From IMG/VR virus record IMGVR_UViG_3300033156_000316, positions 1 through 25,387 of that record: 25,387 nt of DNA, one strand, 5' to 3'. A program made the translations under genes and the position numbers. Each line of letters opens with the position of its first letter. The stretch's first letter is position 1. This DNA is from a virus. The notes beneath the pieces are model-generated. The model was not told the DNA's origin. It did not search any database and saw nothing but the letters and a program-made list of their open reading frames with translations. Shown one piece after another: positions 1 to 6,565 of the stretch.

Positions 1-76
1 CAAAGAAAATGTCGCCATTTTTGTGTATACATAGATTCAAACTCGGTATCCGGTCCTTGTGGGGGTGTTGATATTT

Positions 77-1012
77 ATGTCGGACGCTAAGAGCCAGCAT
101 TTAACAGGGGTGCAGCAGATAGCCGAACTGTCCCGTATGCGGCAGAATGCAGCGGCCTGGCTCCTGGGTATCAGTGCCCGGCGATTGCGCGACCATGCCG
201 CGCCGCGCAACACGGACGGCACCTACGACGGCGCCCTCCTTGTCCGCTGGCGGGAGGAAGTGGAGAAGGAGCGGCTTGACATTGCGGGCGGGGATCCGCT
301 GATGGTCGGGGGTGATGGCAAGGACAGGTGGTTGAGCGAGTATCGCAAGGAGAAGGCGCGCGAAGCGCATCGTAAGAATGAAGTAGCCGAGAATAAGCTG
401 GTAGAGACGGGAATTATCACGACGCAGCTTCTGCAGATGTCGCACACTTTCAGGCAGCGGGCGGAGGCCATCGAGCGGGACCACGGGCCGGATGTGGGCG
501 CGGCCATCCGTGACATGATAGACGAAGCACAGGGCGCCTGCCAGCGGATATTTCCGGCGCTCATCGAGCGGGCAGGACACGGTCCCGCACCACATGAGGA
601 GCGCGAAATGCCAAATTCCAAAGCTCAAATGTCAAATCAAATCCCAAGTCCAAAACCCAAAAAAGGGGAACAACGGAAGAAGCAATCCGGAAACCCCATG
701 CGCAAGCGTGGGGAGATAGATAGGTCTGAACCCAAAACCAAACGCGACCCGAAAGGCAGGTTTGTCAAGAAGAAGAAGAAGGCGAAAAAGGCTGCGGCAA
801 AGCGTGGGAAGAAAAAGAAACCGACTGCCAGGCCGGCGGAGCCGAAGGCAAAAAAACATGGGGCGGGAGCCAATGAGCCCCCGGCTCCGTTGGCACCGCA
901 GCCGGAAAATGGAAGTCCCATGCGCAAGCGTGGGGGGGTAGAAAAGAAGCCGGTTAAACGGGCCGTCCGTCGGTCCGCACCGAGACGGGGAATTATCAGG
1001 ACGAAGTATTGA
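77..1012 (+). CDS. Terminase small subunit (TerS, Nu1-like) with repeat-derived basic tail
   Basis: Probable DNA-recognition subunit of the packaging motor. The first ~45 residues read as a winged-helix or HTH (QIAELSRMRQNAAAWLLGIS then RRLRDH), and residues ~85-115 hold the W-x3-YRKEKAREA segment and 'KLVETG' typical of phage small terminases; this is family recognition by eye. I chose ATG 77 over an in-frame GTG at 59 because GGGGGTG sits 11-17 bases upstream of it. From residue 178 to the end (311) the protein changes to Lys/Arg-rich low complexity. That part is built from a CAAATTCC-type repeat (608-662) and two in-frame copies of the window-wide hairpin repeat, which encode PMRKRG twice. 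The normal C terminus probably lay near residue 178. The gene sits 3.5 kb from the large terminase, farther than usual. Confidence 0.75.
   Translation: MSDAKSQHLTGVQQIAELSRMRQNAAAWLLGISARRLRDHAAPRNTDGTYDGALLVRWREEVEKERLDIAGGDPLMVGGDGKDRWLSEYRKEKAREAHRKNEVAENKLVETGIITTQLLQMSHTFRQRAEAIERDHGPDVGAAIRDMIDEAQGACQRIFPALIERAGHGPAPHEEREMPNSKAQMSNQIPSPKPKKGEQRKKQSGNPMRKRGEIDRSEPKTKRDPKGRFVKKKKKAKKAAAKRGKKKKPTARPAEPKAKKHGAGANEPPAPLAPQPENGSPMRKRGGVEKKPVKRAVRRSAPRRGIIRTKY
607..662 (+). repeat. CAAATTCC/CAAATGTCAAATC-type spacer repeat inside the small terminase gene
   Basis: An A-rich tandem-like run of CAAAT/CCAAA words, read in frame as MPNSKAQMSNQIPSPKPK. It resembles a non-coding spacer repeat type I associate with planctomycete-like genomes (from memory). 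It marks the point where the protein becomes low complexity. Confidence 0.55.
690..718 (+). repeat. Hairpin repeat copy 1 (in frame inside the small terminase gene)
   Basis: GAAA, the hairpin CCCCATGCGCAAGCGTGGGG (694-713), then AGATA. The stem is 8 bp including one G-U wobble, with a GCAA loop. It is read in frame as N-PMRKRGEID. Confidence 0.9.
912..940 (+). repeat. Hairpin repeat copy 2 (in frame, diverged end)
   Basis: GAAG, then TCCCATGCGCAAGCGTGGGG (916-935). The first base is T instead of C, so the outermost pair becomes U-G and pairing survives. The downstream AGATA is replaced by GGGTA. Read in frame as S-PMRKRGGVE. Confidence 0.85.
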
Positions 1013-1015
1013 TTG

Positions 1016-1044
1016 GAAACCCCATGCGCAAGCGTGGGGAGATA
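1016..1044 (+). repeat. Hairpin repeat copy 3
   Basis: Consensus unit that begins three bases after the small terminase stop codon (hairpin 1020-1039). It is followed by AGATAGATTAA and then by the CCACGGAGACACAGAG element. Confidence 0.92.
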
Positions 1045-1048
1045 GATT

Positions 1049-1066
1049 AACCACGGAGACACAGAG
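1049..1066 (+). repeat. AACCACGGAGACACAGAG element
   Basis: Short purine-rich spacer repeat directly after hairpin copy 3 and before the ribosome site of the next gene. A degenerate partner (ACCGCGGAGAAGGAGG) follows hairpin copy 4 near 3882. Similar sequences are, from memory, common in intergenic spacers of planctomycete-like genomes. Confidence 0.5.
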
Positions 1067-1083
1067 TTTGTGGAGGGGAAGAA

Positions 1084-1242
1084 ATGAAGGCACGTAGATG
1101 CGCGTGGTGCAAGCGAGTCATTAGAACCAACTTGTATCCCATGGGAGATGGCAAGACGTTCTATCACAAGGGCTGTTGGGGCCGCATGATTATTTGGCTC
1201 TCCGCCCTGTTCTGTGAGGCATCTGTGGGGGGTGAATCGTGA
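1084..1242 (+). CDS. Small putative zinc-binding protein (52 aa)
   Basis: ATG 1084 follows a good ribosome site (GTGGAGGGGAAGAA). The protein has CAWC (Cys6, Cys9) and later YHKGCW (His28, Cys31), so a CxxC plus HxxC zinc knuckle is plausible. A hydrophobic stretch MIIWLSALF follows at about residues 35-43. The stop TGA overlaps a GTG that could start the next small gene (GTGA), which suggests translational coupling. I do not recognise a family. It is one of several tiny CxxC proteins between the two terminase genes. The role is unknown; the start and reading frame look reliable because of the ribosome site and the overlap. Confidence 0.55.
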   Translation: MKARRCAWCKRVIRTNLYPMGDGKTFYHKGCWGRMIIWLSALFCEASVGGES

Positions 1243-1377
1243 ACATGCAGGACATGGGTAAGGCGTGCTACGTCTGGCCGCCGAAGCAGCCAATAGCCAG
1301 TAGCCAGTAGGCAAGAGGGGAATGAAGCCGCTGTCACAAGCGACGAGTTCAAGGCGTGGCAGAAGGAAAACGAGTAA
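1239..1377 (+). pseudogene. Small gene interrupted by an AGCCAATAGCC-type repeat
   Basis: Two coding pieces flank a repeat. The first, GTG 1239 to 1289, reads MNMQDMGKACYVWPPKQ. The second, 1324 to the TAA at 1375-1377, reads EAAVTSDEFKAWQKENE in another frame. Removing the 34 bases between them (1290-1323, not a multiple of three) fuses the pieces into one open 34-residue protein. That protein would start at the preceding stop and end overlapping the next ATG (TAATG at 1375-1379), as expected of an intact coupled gene. As it stands, translation from 1239 ends in the repeat at 1308-1310. I cannot name a function. Other readings: the second piece may be unrelated, or an ATG at 1322 may open a different short frame. 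Confidence 0.5.
1288..1320 (+). repeat. AGCCAATAGCCAGTAGCCAGTAGG spacer repeat, copy 1
   Basis: Tandem AGCCARTAG words ending in a GGCAAGAGGGG tail. Copy 2 lies at 1893-1928. The repeat interrupts a small coding sequence (see 1239-1377). The GCCGCCGAA at 1277-1285 just before it also precedes hairpin copies at 9726 and 19808. Confidence 0.7.
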
Positions 1378-1529
1378 TGGCTGTATGGACATGTCCGAAG
1401 TGTAGAACCGTGGTATATACCAGTAGGCACGACGCGCCCGTTTGCCCTTCGTGTGGTTATCAGCGCGGCAAGAAGCCACAGAGGGCCGAGACGCAGGCCG
1501 GGAAATGGAGGCGAGCGAATGAAAAATAA
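1377..1529 (+). CDS. Small zinc-ribbon protein (50 aa)
   Basis: ATG 1377 overlaps an upstream stop (TAATG). The protein shows a textbook two-knuckle zinc ribbon: CPKC at residues 6-9 and CPSCG at 23-27, followed by a Lys/Arg/Gln-rich tail. Its stop overlaps the next gene's ATG at 1519 by eleven bases, so the pair is probably translationally coupled. Zinc ribbons of this size in phages usually bind nucleic acid or a protein partner; nothing here says which. No closer family is recognisable. Confidence 0.65.
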   Translation: MAVWTCPKCRTVVYTSRHDAPVCPSCGYQRGKKPQRAETQAGKWRRANEK

Positions 1530-1893
1530 CGACTCGATACTACTGGAGACGCAACTGGGACCGGGTGAGGAAAGCACGCTCGCGCAAGCGAGGGCGCTTG
1601 AACTCGAAAGCGCGGCGGGGTACAGGATAATCATAGAGGCGGATATGGGTGTCCGGCTGAACGTGGTTTCCTGTGGCCCGCTCGTGCTCGAGCTGTATGC
1701 GTCGGATGACAGGAAGGTGTGGGAAAAGACGCCCTGTATCCAATATAAAATAGGCTTTCGGAGAATAAAGGGGGCCTGGAAAGCGAAGTCTATGACAGAA
1801 ACCGCGCCATTGCACAACTTCGTCAAGCCGGTCGTTCGCAACGCGCCGGCGAACCATCGCGTTGCGGTAAAGGTTACGGCGAGAACCGGGTAG
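1519..1893 (+). CDS. Hypothetical beta-rich phage protein (124 aa)
   Basis: ATG 1519 has GGAGGCG nine to fifteen bases upstream and overlaps the end of the zinc-ribbon gene. An in-frame GTG at 1453 would run deep into that gene and is less likely. The sequence alternates short beta-type segments (YRIIIEADMGV, PLVLELYASDDRKVWEK, RVAVKVTA), suggesting a small beta-sandwich. It ends right at the second AGCCAATAGCC repeat. I do not recognise the family; the Ser-Asp-Asp-x-x-x-W pattern is reminiscent of carbohydrate-binding sandwiches, but this is weak. Confidence 0.6.
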   Translation: MKNNDSILLETQLGPGEESTLAQARALELESAAGYRIIIEADMGVRLNVVSCGPLVLELYASDDRKVWEKTPCIQYKIGFRRIKGAWKAKSMTETAPLHNFVKPVVRNAPANHRVAVKVTARTG

Positions 1894-1928
1894 AGCCAAT
1901 AGGCAATAGCCAGTGGGTAAGAGGAGGG
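1893..1928 (+). repeat. AGCCAATAGGCAATAGCCAGTGGG spacer repeat, copy 2
   Basis: Second copy of the AGCCAATAGCC family, filling the whole gap between 1893 and the next start. Its tail (GTAAGAGGAGGG) supplies the ribosome-binding site for ATG 1937. Confidence 0.7.
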
Positions 1929-1936
1929 CAAAATCG

Positions 1937-2305
1937 ATGGCGGACGCAGAGAAGATAGAACGGCTGGCGAAGTGGATGGGCTGGAATAAAGAGTTGTATA
2001 TAAATTTAGAAGAAGGCGTGCAATATCTCGTGTGGTCGTCCGGTGAGCTTATCAATTACAATGATAAGAAAGTTGATGATTGGAACCCTCTTGTCAACAT
2101 CGCCGATGCGTGGATACTGTTGGAGTGGGCAGCCGAACTGAGAAAAAACTCACCTGACTTAAATTGCAAGGAAGGCTTTAGTGAAAAAATTTCTGTCTTG
2201 AACTTGCATATCAGACTGACAAGGACACTTTCGGCGTCAGTTGACATGACGGCCTCGGAAACTGCGGGCTGCATTTCAGATATTATTTTGGAGGCGATAG
2301 CATGA
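1937..2305 (+). CDS. Probable Phage ABA-sandwich domain protein (122 aa)
   Basis: ATG 1937 follows GAGGAGGGC supplied by the preceding repeat; an upstream in-frame GTG (1913) lies inside that repeat and is discounted. The pattern 'KIERLAKWMGWN...WNPLVNIADAWILLEWAAEL' matches my memory of the small Phage_ABA_S (alpha-beta-alpha sandwich) proteins seen in many tailed phages, whose role is unknown. The coding sequence is more AT-rich than the terminase genes. The stop TGA overlaps the ATG of the next small frame (ATGA at 2302-2305). Confidence 0.6.
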   Translation: MADAEKIERLAKWMGWNKELYINLEEGVQYLVWSSGELINYNDKKVDDWNPLVNIADAWILLEWAAELRKNSPDLNCKEGFSEKISVLNLHIRLTRTLSASVDMTASETAGCISDIILEAIA

Positions 2306-2427
2306 AAGCGCGGGGCTGTGGCACTTGCCAAAAGCCGCATGATAGCAGAGTTGGAAGACGTGGCAGTGGCGGCCATATTCGGCATTGCCAGCATCTCGGC
2401 TGGCGGAATGGAGTATCTCTAACATGA
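2302..2427 (+). CDS. Small coupled protein (41 aa), reading frame uncertain
   Basis: ATG 2302 overlaps the upstream stop (ATGA) and the stop overlaps the next ATG (ATGA at 2424-2427), the layout of a coupled gene. It reads as a CGTC knuckle with later His/Cys residues (HIRHCQH), possibly zinc-binding. A competing frame from GTG 2318 or ATG 2339 to TAA 2420-2422 gives a hydrophobic peptide (ELEDVAVAAIFGIASISAGG) whose codon choice looks at least as natural. Only one is likely real. The overlaps favour the first and composition favours the second. Confidence 0.4.
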   Translation: MKARGCGTCQKPHDSRVGRRGSGGHIRHCQHLGWRNGVSLT

Positions 2428-3191
2428 AAGCGCTCTCAGTCAAACAACCCTGGGCGGAACTTATCGCATCGGGGCGGAAGACAATCGAGACCCGCACCTG
2501 GCGGACGAAGTACCGCGGGCCGTTGCTTATCTGCGCAGGCAAGACGGTTGATAAGGAAGCGCATGAGCATTTTGTGAAACAGGGCTTTTTTCTGCCCGAA
2601 GGTACTTACCCCAGAGGCTACGCATTGACCGTTGTTGACTTGGATGATTGCCGGCCAATGACGAGAGACGATGAAGAATATGCATGGTGCCGGTATCTGC
2701 CGAATACCTATAGCTGGGTGCTCAGTAATCTGCGACGAGAATTCAATCAGTACAAAATGACGGGGCGACAGGGCTTATTTGAATGCGAAGTGAAGCCGCT
2801 GATAATACTGGCCGAATATTGTCCGGGTCCCTTTTACATGGGCTGGTGGCTTTACGAGAGAGACCGCAACGACGGCTCAATAAACGACTGGGACGGTTGG
2901 GGCTGGTTACAATCGGCGGAGAGACAGGAGAAGGTATACAATCTCTGTTGCGCCATGGGTTGTAAGGACCTTCCAAAACCAGTGCGATATTCCGATGAAT
3001 TCGCGGAGGCGTTCGGGAAGCGGTTCCCAAAGGGGATCTCCGTTTCTCGCATAAAGAAAGGGTTCACCTGCGGGGACTATGACCCGGGCATTGCAGTAGA
3101 CCGGCAGGAGCTTACCGTCCATGAGAAAGCGCTCGAAAAATCAATTGTGGAGGTGTTGAATGAGGCTGAAAGTAACGGTAAGCGACGCTAA
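2424..3191 (+). CDS. ASCH-domain protein with C-terminal extension (255 aa)
   Basis: ASCH domains are PUA-like beta barrels that bind RNA or modified nucleosides. Residues 1-123 carry the family signature: MKALSVKQPWAELIASGRKT, then IETRTWRTKYRGPLLICAGK, the central YALTVVDLDDC strand, and MTGRQGLFECEV at the end. Residues ~124-255 are extra, with a Trp-rich stretch (MGWWLYERD...WDGWGWL) and a CCAMGC cluster that I cannot assign. ATG 2424 was chosen because it begins the conserved domain and overlaps the previous stop. The 3' end overlaps the next gene by 32 bases. It may modulate host RNA or translation, but that is a guess. Confidence 0.72.
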   Translation: MKALSVKQPWAELIASGRKTIETRTWRTKYRGPLLICAGKTVDKEAHEHFVKQGFFLPEGTYPRGYALTVVDLDDCRPMTRDDEEYAWCRYLPNTYSWVLSNLRREFNQYKMTGRQGLFECEVKPLIILAEYCPGPFYMGWWLYERDRNDGSINDWDGWGWLQSAERQEKVYNLCCAMGCKDLPKPVRYSDEFAEAFGKRFPKGISVSRIKKGFTCGDYDPGIAVDRQELTVHEKALEKSIVEVLNEAESNGKRR

Positions 3192-3396
3192 CCGGCTGTC
3201 CGAGGTCAGGGACGCGGAAACGGGCAAGTTTATCGAAGGCGTTACGAGAACAAGTTTCGATTCCAGTTACGGCGCCCGGTCAAAGTTAATACTGGAAATA
3301 AGCTCGCCGTACTTCGACCTGGAGTTTGTAAAAGACGAGAGGGTGAGAAAGGACGCGGGGTTTACGGAGGTGCCGGATGGCGGAAAACAAATTTGA
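3160..3396 (+). CDS. Hypothetical protein (78 aa)
   Basis: ATG 3160 is preceded by GGAGGTGTTGA inside the 3' end of the ASCH gene, a good ribosome site, and its end overlaps the next gene (ATG 3377). The protein begins MRLKVTVSDANRLSEVRDAE and has a beta-type middle (KLILEISSPYFDLEFVKDE). The composition suggests a small soluble beta-rich protein; no family recognised. Confidence 0.6.
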   Translation: MRLKVTVSDANRLSEVRDAETGKFIEGVTRTSFDSSYGARSKLILEISSPYFDLEFVKDERVRKDAGFTEVPDGGKQI

Positions 3397-3649
3397 AATG
3401 TTAGGGGATAAGCTGGCGAAGCGCCTGATAGTTCAAGTCACAGTGAGGTTTTCAACTATGTTCCGCCTGCGTTGGTTTTTATTCCTTAGCCTGTTAAAAA
3501 TCTTGAGGCGAATGTGTCCGATACGGGTGAGAGTGTACCAGGAGCCAAAGCCGGGCAAAACGCTGTTTAGCAAATATACCGAGCATGACAAAATAGAAGC
3601 CCTTGGCGGGCAGAGTCCAACACACTTAATGAAACCCAGAGGAAAATAG
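3377..3649 (+). CDS. Small basic membrane-associated protein (90 aa)
   Basis: ATG 3377 follows GGAGGTGCCGG. The protein has a beta-like segment (LIVQVTVRF) and then a short basic-aromatic hydrophobic helix (RLRWFLFLSLLKILRRMCP), likely an amphipathic or single membrane-associated helix. The same beta-segment plus 'WRLRVFLLLVRIA' layout occurs in the gene at 6609-6806, so the two look like diverged paralogues. Function unknown. Confidence 0.55.
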   Translation: MAENKFEMLGDKLAKRLIVQVTVRFSTMFRLRWFLFLSLLKILRRMCPIRVRVYQEPKPGKTLFSKYTEHDKIEALGGQSPTHLMKPRGK

Positions 3650-3651
3650 AC

Positions 3652-3840
3652 ATGGAAGCAACCTGGCACAACACGGGAAAAATCGTTGACGAGGCGGTCG
3701 AGTTCCTTGCGAAGCGGTTCAAGGAGATGGATATCAATATCGGCCAGGAAGATAAAGACGAACTGGCGGAAGCGCTCTATGCGGGCGTGTACGACCGGCC
3801 GTTCTCCAAAGGGATAGAAGGAGAGGCGTATAGCGAGTAA
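3652..3840 (+). CDS. Hypothetical acidic protein (62 aa), source of a downstream duplicate
   Basis: ATG 3652 has AGAGGA upstream and lies just after the previous stop. The protein is helical and acidic (VDEAVEFLAKRFKEMD, QEDKDELAEALY) and ends DRPFSKGIEGEAYSE. Bases 3791-3819 recur with one mismatch at 4452-4480, where a broken second copy of the 3' end remains. Hairpin repeat copy 4 begins a few bases after its stop. No family recognised. Confidence 0.55.
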   Translation: MEATWHNTGKIVDEAVEFLAKRFKEMDINIGQEDKDELAEALYAGVYDRPFSKGIEGEAYSE

Positions 3841-3847
3841 CCAGACG

Positions 3848-3876
3848 GAAGCCCCATGCGCAAGCGTGGGGAGATA
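3848..3876 (+). repeat. Hairpin repeat copy 4
   Basis: Consensus unit (hairpin 3852-3871), eight bases after the stop of the preceding gene. It is followed by GATTGACCGCGGAGAAGGAGGGG, whose last part is the ribosome site of the next gene. Confidence 0.92.
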
Positions 3877-3902
3877 GATTGACCGCGGAGAAGGAGGGGC
3901 TG

Positions 3903-4115
3903 ATGGGCGAGAAATTCAGTATTAAAGGGGTCGAGAGGGGGAGTATTCCCCCTCAGTTCTGGCTGTGGGCGGACATCGACGGCAAGGGGAAGCGCTGGAT
4001 GCTCGCGTTTTTCAACAATGGGAAAATTACGTTTCCCTTTGAGGAGTTTTCGGAAAATGCGGCCGTATTCGAGGGCTATCCGATAATTTTAATCCGGCAG
4101 CCAGAGGAGGATTAG
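3903..4115 (+). CDS. Hypothetical protein (70 aa)
   Basis: ATG 3903 follows GAAGGAGGGGCTG, an excellent ribosome site; a TTG at 3879 lies in the repeat region and is rejected. The sequence (GSIPPQFWLWADIDGKGKRW then GKITFPFEEF) suggests a compact beta protein. No family recognised. It is separated from the next start (4119) by three bases. Confidence 0.55.
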   Translation: MGEKFSIKGVERGSIPPQFWLWADIDGKGKRWMLAFFNNGKITFPFEEFSENAAVFEGYPIILIRQPEED

Positions 4116-4118
4116 GAT

Positions 4119-4430
4119 ATGAGCAGGCCATTACCCGACTGTGCGTATTGTGGTGGCTCGCTGAGCCGCTGTGGGCGGATTCTATTGAGATGTGGCGACT
4201 TGCCGGGCGCGCCAGAAGTGGGATGGCACTCGCAGTGCGCGGGCAAGGACAAGCTGTTTCAGTCGGATACTATTCTGTTTGGGGGTGACAAGGCCAAAAC
4301 CATTTTGTTTATGATTAACGACCGCGGGCGCAAGCACCCCTCGCAGGCACGGGTTGTCTCACTTCTAAAGAAGGGCGAGAAGGGCGGTTACAGGCGGGCT
4401 TACGGGCCGGGAATCGCATTCGACATGTAA
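4119..4430 (+). CDS. Putative zinc-binding protein (103 aa)
   Basis: ATG 4119 has GAGGAGG nine to fifteen bases upstream. The N terminus has a cysteine-rich patch: CAYCGG at about residues 8-13, Cys18, Cys25, and HSQC at 38-41, consistent with a zinc finger of unusual spacing. The remainder is basic with FMINDRGRKHPSQARVVSLLKK. No family recognised. It is the last intact gene before the large terminase. Confidence 0.55.
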   Translation: MSRPLPDCAYCGGSLSRCGRILLRCGDLPGAPEVGWHSQCAGKDKLFQSDTILFGGDKAKTILFMINDRGRKHPSQARVVSLLKKGEKGGYRRAYGPGIAFDM

Positions 4431-4446
4431 CAAGTGTTATAAGAGG

Positions 4447-4522
4447 CGTCCACGACCGGCTGTTCTCCAAAGGGATAGAATTCGAAAAGTACGAGATAAT
4501 ACCCGCCCCGTATCCGGCATAG
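4447..4522 (+). pseudogene. Truncated 3' duplicate of the gene at 3652-3840
   Basis: Bases 4452-4480 match 3791-3819 at 28 of 29 positions and keep the same reading (HDRLFSKGIE versus YDRPFSKGIE). They then diverge into FEKYEIIPAPYPA and a TAG at 4520-4522. No start codon or 5' part is present, so this is a remnant from recombination or a lost gene start. The TAG overlaps the purine-rich ribosome site of the large terminase. Confidence 0.6.
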
Positions 4523-4539
4523 AGAGAGGGTTATTGCAA

Positions 4540-6531
4540 ATGGCCTCAGTACCGGCAGAACGAATCATACGCGTGCGCGAGAACCCGCTTATCGAGGTCT
4601 TCGCGGCCATGCGGCCGCCGAGGATTCGTACCCTGCGCGAGTTCGCGGAAGCTGAAATCCGGATGCCGCCAGGTGGCCGGTACCCGCTGCGCCGGTTCTC
4701 CTGTAACATAATGCCGTGGTCTGCGGAGCTTTTTGAAATCCTTACCGCTATATTCCAGGGCCGGTCACCATATCGCAGGGTGTTTATGTTCGCGGACGTG
4801 CAGGACGGCAAGACCACGATGGGAATCGTTATCCCCCTGATGTACGCCTTGTTCGAGCTGAAAGAAAACGTGATTTTTGGCGTCCCGGACGTGGACCTCG
4901 CACAGGGCAAGTTCGACGAGGATATCAAGCCGATGATTGTAAATAGCAGTTACGCGGGCCTGCTACCGACGAAGGGCGGCGGCTCACGCGGCGGCAAGAC
5001 GAAGATGATGCAGTTCGGCAATGGCACCCGGCTGCGGTTCATGGGCGCCGGCGGCGGGGACGAGCAGAGGTCGTCATTCCCGGCGCGGGTCATATTTATC
5101 ACGGAAGTTGACAAGATGGATACTTCCGGCAAGGTATCGCGCGAGGCAGACCCGGTAACACAGCTCGAGGCGCGTTCGGACTCGTTCGACGAGCGGGCAC
5201 TCGTATTCGGCGAGTGTACCCGCTCGACCGAAAAGGGGAGAATTAACCAGGAAGTCTGCAAGAAGGGGACAGACACTAAAATTTACATCCCCTGCCCCCA
5301 CTGCGGCGAGTATATCACGCCGACACGAGAGCATTTCGGTGGCTGGGAAGATGCGGAAGATGTCATCTCCGCCCGTGACAGCGCTTTCTACCTGTGTGAC
5401 AAGTGTGAGCAGGCCTGGACAGAGCAGGACCGGCGCAAGGCGCTCAAGACACCCGTCCTGGTGTCGAAGGACCAGACGGTAACGCCGGACGGCGTTGTGC
5501 ACGGCGACCCGCCCAGAACGAACACTTTCGGCTTCCAGTGGAATGCAATGCTTTCGGGCCTCAAGTCAATCGGATACGTAGGGGAGCGGGAATACGAGGC
5601 TGAAATTTCCGATGACCCTAACCCGAAGAAGGCGCTGTATCAATTTGCCTGGGCACTGCCGTTCGACGATTCGATAACTGATTTGTCAAACCTCGACAAA
5701 AAAGTCATACTCGGGAAAATCGGCCGGCACAAGCGCGGGTTTTTACCGGAAGGGACACAGGACAGGTTGACGGTATTTATGGACATCGGGAAGTGGAGAT
5801 GCTGGTGGAGCGCCTGGTCGTGGCGTGAGGATGCGCAGGGGTACCTGATAGACTACGGCGTCGAAATCGTACCGCAGGGCCGCAAGACGAGCGGGCTTGC
5901 GATACTCGCCTCGCTGCGTGCGTTCAGGGAGGATATCCTTATACCGGGTTGGGTCAATGCATCCGGCCGGCAGGTACAACACAGGCTATGCTTTGTAGAC
6001 TCCGGATATGAGAGGGATATAGCTTACGAGTTTGTGAGGGAAAGCGGGCAGGACAGGTACTTCGCCACAAAAGGGCTTGGCTCCGGACGCGATCAGGAAA
6101 AGTGGCGTAAACCGGCAAAGGGTAAAAGCAAAGCCATCGGGCACGAATGGTTTGTCACGCGGCAGCCGGGCAATGTGCGGCTGTTGAATATGAATGCCGA
6201 CTTTTGGAAGCAGCAGGTACACGAGGGCTTCCTGGCCCCGGCCGGCGAGGCGGGCGCGCTATCGCTGTTTCTGGCGTCTGAGCGCGAGCACCTGCGGTAC
6301 GCGAAACAAATCGTTTCGGAACGCAAGCTCGAGGAGTGGGTACCCGGCAAGGGGCTAAGACTCTACTGGGAAAAGGTGGAGAAAGACAACCACTGGCTGG
6401 ACTGCGCTTACGGGTGCCGGGTGGCCGCCGACATGCTCGGCGCGAGTACGCTACCCCGTGCGGAGGAGAAGCGCAAGAAGCGCCGCGAAAAGGAACGCAG
6501 GGCAAAGAAACAAATCAGGACGAGGTATTGA
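4540..6531 (+). CDS. Terminase large subunit, GpA family (TerL)
   Basis: ATPase-nuclease that cuts concatemeric DNA and translocates it through the portal. Residues 84-93 are a Walker A-like loop (FADVQDGKTT, Lys91). Residues 182-192 (ARVIFITEVDK) occupy the Walker B position, with Thr where Asp is usual. A zinc ribbon follows (Cys252, Cys255, Cys286, Cys289), a GpA-family feature. The nuclease half has the expected acidic positions: Asp415 in FMDIG, Asp487 in FVDSGY and Asp621 in HWLDCAY. Length (663 aa) is normal for GpA. I prefer ATG 4540 to TTG 4534 because GAGAGAGGG ends nine bases before it. The basic tail ends KKQIRTRY, nearly the same as the small terminase end (IIRTKY), and hairpin copy 5 follows the stop. 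Confidence 0.93.
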   Translation: MASVPAERIIRVRENPLIEVFAAMRPPRIRTLREFAEAEIRMPPGGRYPLRRFSCNIMPWSAELFEILTAIFQGRSPYRRVFMFADVQDGKTTMGIVIPLMYALFELKENVIFGVPDVDLAQGKFDEDIKPMIVNSSYAGLLPTKGGGSRGGKTKMMQFGNGTRLRFMGAGGGDEQRSSFPARVIFITEVDKMDTSGKVSREADPVTQLEARSDSFDERALVFGECTRSTEKGRINQEVCKKGTDTKIYIPCPHCGEYITPTREHFGGWEDAEDVISARDSAFYLCDKCEQAWTEQDRRKALKTPVLVSKDQTVTPDGVVHGDPPRTNTFGFQWNAMLSGLKSIGYVGEREYEAEISDDPNPKKALYQFAWALPFDDSITDLSNLDKKVILGKIGRHKRGFLPEGTQDRLTVFMDIGKWRCWWSAWSWREDAQGYLIDYGVEIVPQGRKTSGLAILASLRAFREDILIPGWVNASGRQVQHRLCFVDSGYERDIAYEFVRESGQDRYFATKGLGSGRDQEKWRKPAKGKSKAIGHEWFVTRQPGNVRLLNMNADFWKQQVHEGFLAPAGEAGALSLFLASEREHLRYAKQIVSERKLEEWVPGKGLRLYWEKVEKDNHWLDCAYGCRVAADMLGASTLPRAEEKRKKRREKERRAKKQIRTRY

Positions 6532-6533
6532 CG

Positions 6534-6562
6534 GAAACCCCATGCGCAAGCGTGGGGAGATA
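6534..6562 (+). repeat. Hairpin repeat copy 5
   Basis: Consensus unit (hairpin 6538-6557) beginning three bases after the large terminase stop. The preceding ATCAGGACGA-GTATTGA (from 6514) also precedes copy 3. Confidence 0.92.
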
Positions 6563-6565
6563 GAT

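Noticed and set aside
1-76. Promoter or attachment site at the left edge
   Set aside because: Contains GTATAC and AT-rich words, but no clear hexamer pair or repeat of a core found elsewhere in the window.
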